From contig JAYKYS010000006.1 of the NCBI GenBank assembly GCA_036924285.1, forward strand, positions 24,588,001-24,652,000: a stretch of DNA of 64,000 bases, written 5' to 3'. The DNA is from Asterella californica (lineage: Eukaryota > Streptophyta > Marchantiopsida > Marchantiales > Aytoniaceae). Both the position numbers and the translations under genes were made by a program. Every line of letters starts with the position of its first letter. The stretch's first letter is position 1. Positions 58,312-64,000 of the stretch are shown piece after piece. The notes under the pieces were generated by a model. The model searched no databases. It had not been told where the DNA came from and saw only the letters and a list, made by a program, of their open reading frames with translations.

Positions 58312-61237
58312 TTAATATTAAAATAAAGTTATTAAAGTTATTTAGTATTATTTGATTACTAAAATTTTTCTCTTGGAAGATTTAGATTATAAATTAAAAA
58401 ATATCAAGATTAATTTATCTTAAATATTATTTTTATAGTAAAATCAGTGCCGTTCTGTATTGTCACTTATAGTTTTTTTGTCATTAGCGACTAAGTGTAA
58501 CATTAATAATGAAGTTAGTAAGTTCAAAACAGAATTATTTAATTTTAAAAAATTACATTTAGAATACAATTTCAGATAAAGTAGAAGTATAAATTTAGAA
58601 TAATTCTCACTTTATCTCCCTTCATGGTAAATCAGTAGTTCATATGTCTTATCTAATGTATTCAAATTAATGACATATTTTATTTAAAAAAATAGATCTT
58701 GTTAGAGCCAACTACTTATGATAATTTTATTGCTATATCATCACTTGTCCTCTTCTTTCCCTCGAACCATAGCTAAAGTGTACAGCATATTTCTCAGTTT
58801 TCAGCATCTTCTGGCATGTTAAGAAAAATGCCTTTTAATTTTTGTAGATGATTTAGATTTTCGTGATTTCTTACATCTCTTTTTCTATCATTTGAAGCAA
58901 GAAGCGGGTTAGTTTGGCAATGCCATTATTTAGTCTTTACATCAATATCTCAATCGTATCGATAGTTTCTATTGTCATCGTGATGAACGAGGCAAATAGG
59001 CAACAATTCAATTTATTACCTAATCATTCAATTGGGAAAGGTTAAATAATAAAATATAATTATAAATATAAATATATTTTGTTTAGATTAGCCTCCTGGT
59101 AGGTTTGAGAGCGAATTGGTTAGTAGTCCCTTTATAGATTATTTTTGGATCTTTCCACATCTCTAGGTCTAACTCTCACTTAACATTTAGAATATAAATA
59201 CTTGGTTAGATAGTATATAGTAAATTCTTAAGTACGTTTGGACTGCTTAGAAATGAAGCCTTGGGTCCCAACCCCTCATTTCCAAGAAGGGAGGTTCACC
59301 CCTCCATCAACTCCAAGGTCCAGTTGGAGTGAATCCAAATTCCATTTCATTTCATGATAAGGAAATTTTCATTTTTGTTTCACTAATTGTTTTATCGTAC
59401 TAGAGGACAACCTACTTTCTTGTGATCAAGACTGGAGAATGCTGCTCACTCCGTTGACCGGTTTTTGGTTTTCTTCAATTCCTCGAATGTATTAATAAAT
59501 GGCTTGTATCCCACTATAAGCTGTCTTCTACATTTGGCTGAAATTTGCATTATTTTATTTTATTTATTTTTATAGCAAAAGGAGTGAAATTCCCATTTCA
59601 CTCCTGTTTCGAAATGTTTCTAAATTCGTCTCTTTTACTGCGGTATATTCTTGCGTCATATCATGCATCGAGAAACCAGTTCAGTAGTTTAGTGAAGGAG
59701 AATCATGTTCTCCTCGACTTGATCAAGGACTATGAGGACCTTACTGCAGTCCGGATACAGATTCCAACCCAGTTATAGTTGTACTCCAAGGTCTTGATGC
59801 AAAGAACGAAATAGTCTACTGGACTCAAGGAAGGACAAAAGTGATGCATATCGTTTGAAAGAAGCGCGCGGCGTTCATTTTGAGTTGCTCATTCACTACC
59901 GTACCTTGAACCCAGAAGTCTGAAGAATGAGTTCTAGGCGAGATTTTCAAGTGAAGCTTTTGTAGTATGCCTTCTGGGAAGCGGCTGAGAACTTACGGAG
60001 CATGCATGCAAAGTGGTCAGCGAATCGAAATTTAGGACCTGAGATGATTATAAGGTACCTTGAGTGTACGTGACTGCGAAGCGGGAAAAGAAAAGAGTGG
60101 CTCCCTTTCACTTCTCTGTTCTTTGAAGGTCTAAACGCAATTCTGGACGCTGATTGCTACTCATTAGCAAGATGATCGATTTTGGAACTCAGTCATGACT
60201 CATGAGGAGTCTGCCGCTCTCCTCCGCAACTCTGCGGCAGGAAGCGAGGTTATGAGCAAGTTGAACATTGTTTATACGGTTTTAAGTTGATTGGAGCAGG
60301 TTCCAAGGTTTGTCAGGTATCTCCCGCCACGAACAGCCGACCAGGCGAAGACCAGCCATAGGCCATAGACAGGGACCCGATGTGGCTTGGAGTCTCGGTC
60401 TCCGGAGAGCTCAACCGACCACGGAAGACTTTTCCCGGATGGGCATATCATCTAAAGTGTCCCTAAAGGTAGCTTGCTTACTCACCATCGCTATCATACA
60501 TGCCACTTTACAGTTGTGGTTCATTGATTTTTGGACGGCAACAGCTTGAGTCCATTTCTACTCGTCCTAAAGTTACAAGTATGTAGAGTGAAGCGGTCCG
60601 CCGTTGATGTTGTTTCAACTCAACCCGATTTGAGTTTTCCTTGTCGTGTCATTTCCCCTAGTCTACATGGTTTCACAGTTTCTATTTGCCGGTGCAAGCA
60701 ACCCTCTGAGTGCGGGGATGGCTATCTTAGTGAACCGTTGTTGCCCTCACGTGGTTCTGCTCGATTGCTCAGACCCCTGGAGCAAATGACAGCCATCTAC
60801 TCTATGGTTATCGCTGAAGACCTGTCTGCTTCAGTATACACTCACTATAGGGAGGTTTTGTGCCCGTTCAGAAAAGTTAATTGTCCCCTCCAGAAATCTT
60901 GGGAGCTGCGCTTCTGTACGTTCACAACTCGGTTGTCATACACTTATGCTGTAATAGTGGATCAAGGCTATCGGCTTACCGTCTGAGATTTCCTCTGGGC
61001 TTCCGAGGAAAGAACTAAAGAGAGCGCGCGCTGCATGTTGTTTGAGAGTTTTGAGAGCTTACTTGAGGGGGAGAAAGGAATTTGAAGCTTCCGGCAGCAC
61101 GAAGCATTCCCAAGGGCATGACAAAAGCTCAAGACCGAGATGATGAGTGATATCAACATCCATTCTCACAGACTGCTCGTCAAGTCGATCAAGAGTTGCT
61201 GTTCCTGGAGGGAGGGACAGGAAAGTAGGGGAAAAAC
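58312..61237. other. AT-rich intergenic DNA, hairpin element, promoter of membrane-protein gene
   Basis: One hairpin family member lies at 59022-59053. Open frames at 59545-59778, 60310-60549 and 60531-60986 show no domain and I do not call genes. The last several hundred bases probably carry the promoter and leader of the membrane protein gene. Confidence 0.4.
59022..59053. repeat. hairpin element (TTTATTACC / TAATAAA arms)
   Basis: TTTATTACCTAATCATTC, centre AATTG, then GGGAAAGGTTAAATAATAAA. The outer seven bases pair exactly; the inner GGAAAGGTTA and TAATCATTC are diverged partners. Same family as 9291-9344 and 31554-31595. Confidence 0.6.
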
Positions 61238-61903
61238 ATGACGAAGGTTAGGGGTGCCATTATGACAGAGAGGAGGAAGCCCGGGCTTCTAGCTAGCACG
61301 TCTAGGTTTTGTCTCGCACTGCTGTTCTGCAGACAACAAGCAGAGGCGGGAATCGAGGACTTCGATGAAGAATTTCGGAGTGGTGTCACTAAAGTTCATG
61401 TTACCACCCTTGATGAGGTGGTGAGTGTGAATTCGTTCTTCTGCATTGCTGTTTTTCTGGGGCTTTCCTTGAAGTACACTCCTGACGACGCAGCGGAAAC
61501 ATCAATGGTTCCCGACCATGCCAATTGCAAGGTTGGAATGAACACCTATCGGTATCTTCTCATGTTCGAAGTTCTGGCGTTCAGTTGTTTCCTCTTCTCG
61601 AGCTTGGTTGCTCACGGAATCAAGCTGTATATTGTACTCGGTAACGGCAGCGAACTGGAGAACGTGCGTTCTGCTCCTGTGAACAACAGATTCCTACGCC
61701 TGGGTATACTTCTTGCAGCACTGGGATCGGTAGTGGGCACTGTATTCTTGACCCTCTCGTTAGTCAACATTGTTCAGATCAGACTTGGACACCTCGGCTG
61801 CGGAAGCATCTGGACTAACCGCACTGCCATTCCCCTGGTCGTTCTCGTGGGAAGTGGTGTGGCCATTTTTGTATCATCTGTATTCATAGCATTCAGGAAA
61901 TAG
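61238..61903 (+). CDS. plant-type four-helix membrane protein of unknown function
   Basis: A single open exon of 221 aa from the ATG at 61238. Predicted membrane segments by hydrophobicity lie at about residues 62-80, 107-130, 153-180 and 198-219. A soluble N-terminus of about 55 residues contains RRKPGLLASTSRF and an acidic EDFDEEF. Between segments it has conserved-looking VSVNSFFCIAVFLGLSL, EVLAFSCFLFSSLVAHGIKL and LVNIVQIRLGHLGCGS. I recall similar four-helix plant proteins annotated only as transmembrane or maternal-effect embryo arrest-like, but cannot assign a function. The length and the full set of helices suggest an intact gene. An alternative start is Met9. No partner genes nearby. 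Confidence 0.7.
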   Translation: MTKVRGAIMTERRKPGLLASTSRFCLALLFCRQQAEAGIEDFDEEFRSGVTKVHVTTLDEVVSVNSFFCIAVFLGLSLKYTPDDAAETSMVPDHANCKVGMNTYRYLLMFEVLAFSCFLFSSLVAHGIKLYIVLGNGSELENVRSAPVNNRFLRLGILLAALGSVVGTVFLTLSLVNIVQIRLGHLGCGSIWTNRTAIPLVVLVGSGVAIFVSSVFIAFRK

Positions 61904-62835
61904 CTTACTCCTCCCGGCCGCCTCCCTTATCTTGTTTCCAGGTCAGTACTCGGGAAAGTATTGGCCTACTTTTTGACTCAAAACATACTAATCAGTACCA
62001 AGTTTTTGACCTGGGTTTGAATCTTATAAAGAGCCAGGCTCACCCGTAAATCAGATTGTATTCTCACATGGCTCCTTCGCAGGAACAACTCCATGCGAAC
62101 AACTCCACAACTCCGTGCACTCTAATGCGTGGCTTGGCGTACTGGGATGCACCGTATGGATGGTCTGTAACCTCGTAGACCTGATTTCTGTCTGTCGAAG
62201 ACTGTAGTAATGGCATGAGGATTCTTACCCTTCTCTTCGTCTTCCAACTCTTATCTTTCTGTCTGCTCGGAATATAGATGCATGCTTTCCAACGAACCAA
62301 CATGTCCCCAGGGCCGAAACCCGTATGCAGAAGTGCTGCATGTATTTCCTGATAGATTAAGCTGCCCTCTGCGCTGTTCAAGGTAGATTGAGCGATTTGT
62401 GGGGCTCGGCAGTCGTTTGCAGGCGACTGCAATTACGCATGAAGGGGGTTCCACAAGCTGCGTGCATTGAGATGAGCTTCTTTCGCTGTAAACGGCAAGC
62501 AGTGAACTTTTCACTGCCAGAAAAAACCTGTGTGTGTGGTCGGTTCGTCCGTCCGATAATACCCTGGCGTGTCTGAAGAAGAGGTTCCGCTGCATTGTAT
62601 TTCTTGCGGTGCGGGTGCCTGTCAGACGAAGGGAGGGGACTCAAGGGAATGGGATGAGGGACCGTCCAGTATCACGGTTTAGTCTTGGGCCCTACGTGGC
62701 CGGGGAACGGACTCGTCAATTTCAAGAAAGTGGGACAGAGGGGGGTAGCTGAGATATAAGTAGTAGATATATATAATGGTAAACGGGTAAAGCACACTTA
62801 GCAACCCTAATAGTTTTGCACCCATGCAAGTACGA
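61904..62835. other. 3' flank of the membrane-protein gene; no further gene seen
   Basis: No domain or repeat recognised. Several overlapping small frames on both strands at 62.1-62.8 kb look like chance. Confidence 0.4.
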
Positions 62836-62837
62836 AG

Positions 62838-62872
62838 TGAATATATGCATCCAAACTGCACTTCTAGGAAAA
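62838..62872 (+). repeat. TATGCATGCAACATG-family motif, variant copy
   Basis: Reads GAATATATGCATCCAAACTG then CACTTCTAGGAAAAAGGGG. It shares the CACTTYTGG-like continuation and purine run with copies at 6893, 7976 and 63881. Confidence 0.5.
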
Positions 62873-63170
62873 AGGGGAACAAATATAAATGTTTAACAGA
62901 GAACCAAAATAATCATCGGCAATTGACTGAAAACAGGCTTCAAAAATAATTTGGTGATAAATACAATGGACTAAAGCGAACATTCACAGGGAAGATACTG
63001 GTAGACAGGGTTTGCAAATCGTTACTTGTGTCAAAGTTTTAGAAAATATTTTTACTCTTGAGAATGAAAGATCTTTATTCAAAAAAACAGTTCTGTTAGC
63101 ACGAGTCACTTACGGATTTTATGTAACTGAAATGAACATGTGTAATGAATTTACCAAGTGGAATTTAAAT

Positions 63171-63312
63171 TTAATTATAAACTTTAATTAATAACCTAAC
63201 CTTTCCTCTTTATAACCTAATATTTCTAAGAAAAAAAGTTAAAACATAAATTAAAAGTCTTTGCATATTCTCTCTTCTGAACTTGGAAATGAATATGCAT
63301 GCAACATGAACA
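63171..63312 (+). repeat. fullest copy of the two-part hairpin element plus motif
   Basis: The order is AATTAATAACCTAACC (63185 on), AACCTAATATTTCTAAG, an AT-rich spacer, the hairpin TGCATATTC..GAATATGCA at 63262-63299, and then ATGCATGCAACATGAAC. It links the AACCTAACC part, the TGCATATTC hairpin and the directional TATGCATGCAACATG motif in one unit, as at 7285-7396. Confidence 0.6.
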
Positions 63313-63500
63313 ACGATTAACAAAGAGTGTACATGTACGCGAACTTGGTTTAGAAGTTGGTTTAGAAGTTAATGAATGTGTAAAACCGAGGTCAAACCAC
63401 AGGATGTGTAAGGAAAACACATTTCCAAGATGGTACTCTCATGTAGAGATACAAGAGATACAAGTACACTAGGCAATGCATAACGACTTAAACGAGAGAG

Positions 63501-63521
63501 CATATATATATATATATATAA
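63501..63521. repeat. (TA)n microsatellite
   Basis: About ten uninterrupted TA dinucleotides, starting after GAGAGAGC. No other feature nearby. Confidence 0.9.
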
Positions 63522-63878
63522 CCGTAACATAGAGCGATAAGAAAAAAAAGTAAACTGGCATGAAGAGCGAGTTATCTAGATAATGATAAGCATTAACATA
63601 CCGAAAACAATATGTATCATCTTGAGAAGCAACGGATAATAATCGAACCACCCTCCGCAACACCGGATTGTCGACCATGAAAACAGTTTTAAGGACTCAA
63701 TTCTCTCAACACAGATCCCATACACGGCTGTAGATAATGAGCAAGTATATACTTGAAAAATCTAACTACCATAGATGCAGACAAAGCATACAATAGGACA
63801 TTCTCCTATAGCATGCAACTCCACTTGCTCTCTGACTTCATCAGCGTGCAAAAGAGAGGGGTTAGGTTATATATGAAA

Positions 63879-63915
63879 TATGCATGCAACATGCACTTTT
63901 GGCAGAGGAAAAGAA
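63879..63915 (+). repeat. TATGCATGCAACATG-family motif copy
   Basis: AAATATGCATGCAACATGCA followed by CTTTTGGCAGAGGAAAAGAAG. This copy joins the consensus motif with the CACTTTTGG and purine-run continuation, so it connects the two variant groups. Confidence 0.6.
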
Positions 63916-64000
63916 GATGAAAAGCAGAATAGGAAAAACGAAATACAGAAAATGAATTGACTGTTGGGTGATATAGAGGTAAAAAGCATTTTAGGGATAT

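Noticed and set aside
60310..60986. Two plus-strand frames upstream of the membrane protein gene
   Set aside because: No domain and no joinable splice sites; more likely promoter or leader sequence.
62064..62644. Overlapping minus-strand frames of 88-122 codons
   Set aside because: Mutually overlapping in different frames, no motif and no homology recognised.

Overview
This is eukaryotic nuclear DNA, and the intact genes point to a land plant. Four observations carry that reading: GT-AG introns of roughly 80 to 900 bp with one GC-AG intron, a complete DUF707 gene (a plant family), a plant-type mitochondrial LCBK2-like lipid kinase, and a Crooked-neck/CLF1 gene very close to plant orthologues. 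Weaker support comes from a short TTTAGGG telo-box and a chromodomain Ty3 retroelement. An early-diverging plant (bryophyte or similar) is my best guess. This is inference from protein resemblance and style, not from a search.

Layout. 1-3.5 kb: no supported gene; a 28-bp perfect palindrome and a 67-bp tandem repeat. 3.5-4.6 kb (-): LCBK2-like lipid kinase in one exon. 4.6-10.3 kb: no supported gene, but many copies of a TATGCATGCAACATG motif and AT-rich hairpins. 10.36-11.23 kb: tRNA cluster with two closely spaced tRNA-Leu genes (+) and a tandem array of three tRNA-Val(AAC) units (-), one of them broken. 13.67-17.15 kb (+): complete seven-exon Crooked-neck splicing factor gene, 706 aa. 19-25 kb: decayed repeats, including a stray LTR copy. 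26.3-30.2 kb (+): complete thirteen-exon DUF707 gene, 382 aa. 31.7 kb: tRNA-derived SINE. 33.3-37.1 kb: decayed Ty3/gypsy chromovirus-like element with its 3' LTR. 37.4-40.4 kb: minisatellite directly followed by a decayed SWIM-type MULE transposase gene. 46.9-47.5 kb: retroelement gag fragment. 48.5-49.8 kb: two 5' gene fragments, guanosine deaminase-like then TRM9-like, whose exons could be spliced in frame. 52.6-58.3 kb: minisatellites and a decayed AT-rich Helitron with OTU protease, DUF6570-like region and PIF1-type helicase. 61.2-61.9 kb (+): four-helix membrane protein. 62-64 kb: more hairpin and motif repeats.

How it fits together. Three host protein genes (the LCBK2-like kinase, Crooked-neck and DUF707) look intact, the membrane protein ORF is plausible, and all are functionally unrelated housekeeping-type genes. 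The tRNA cluster supplies Leu and Val tRNAs. Everything else is mobile DNA in various stages of decay. The points most worth following are the multi-copy hairpin family with a directional TATGCATGCAACATG motif, the OTU-bearing Helitron whose replication-initiator core seems deleted, the possible guanosine deaminase/TRM9 chimera upstream of it, and a duplicated 3' splice site inside Crooked-neck intron 1. All exon boundaries were read by eye from splice consensus and reading-frame continuity.
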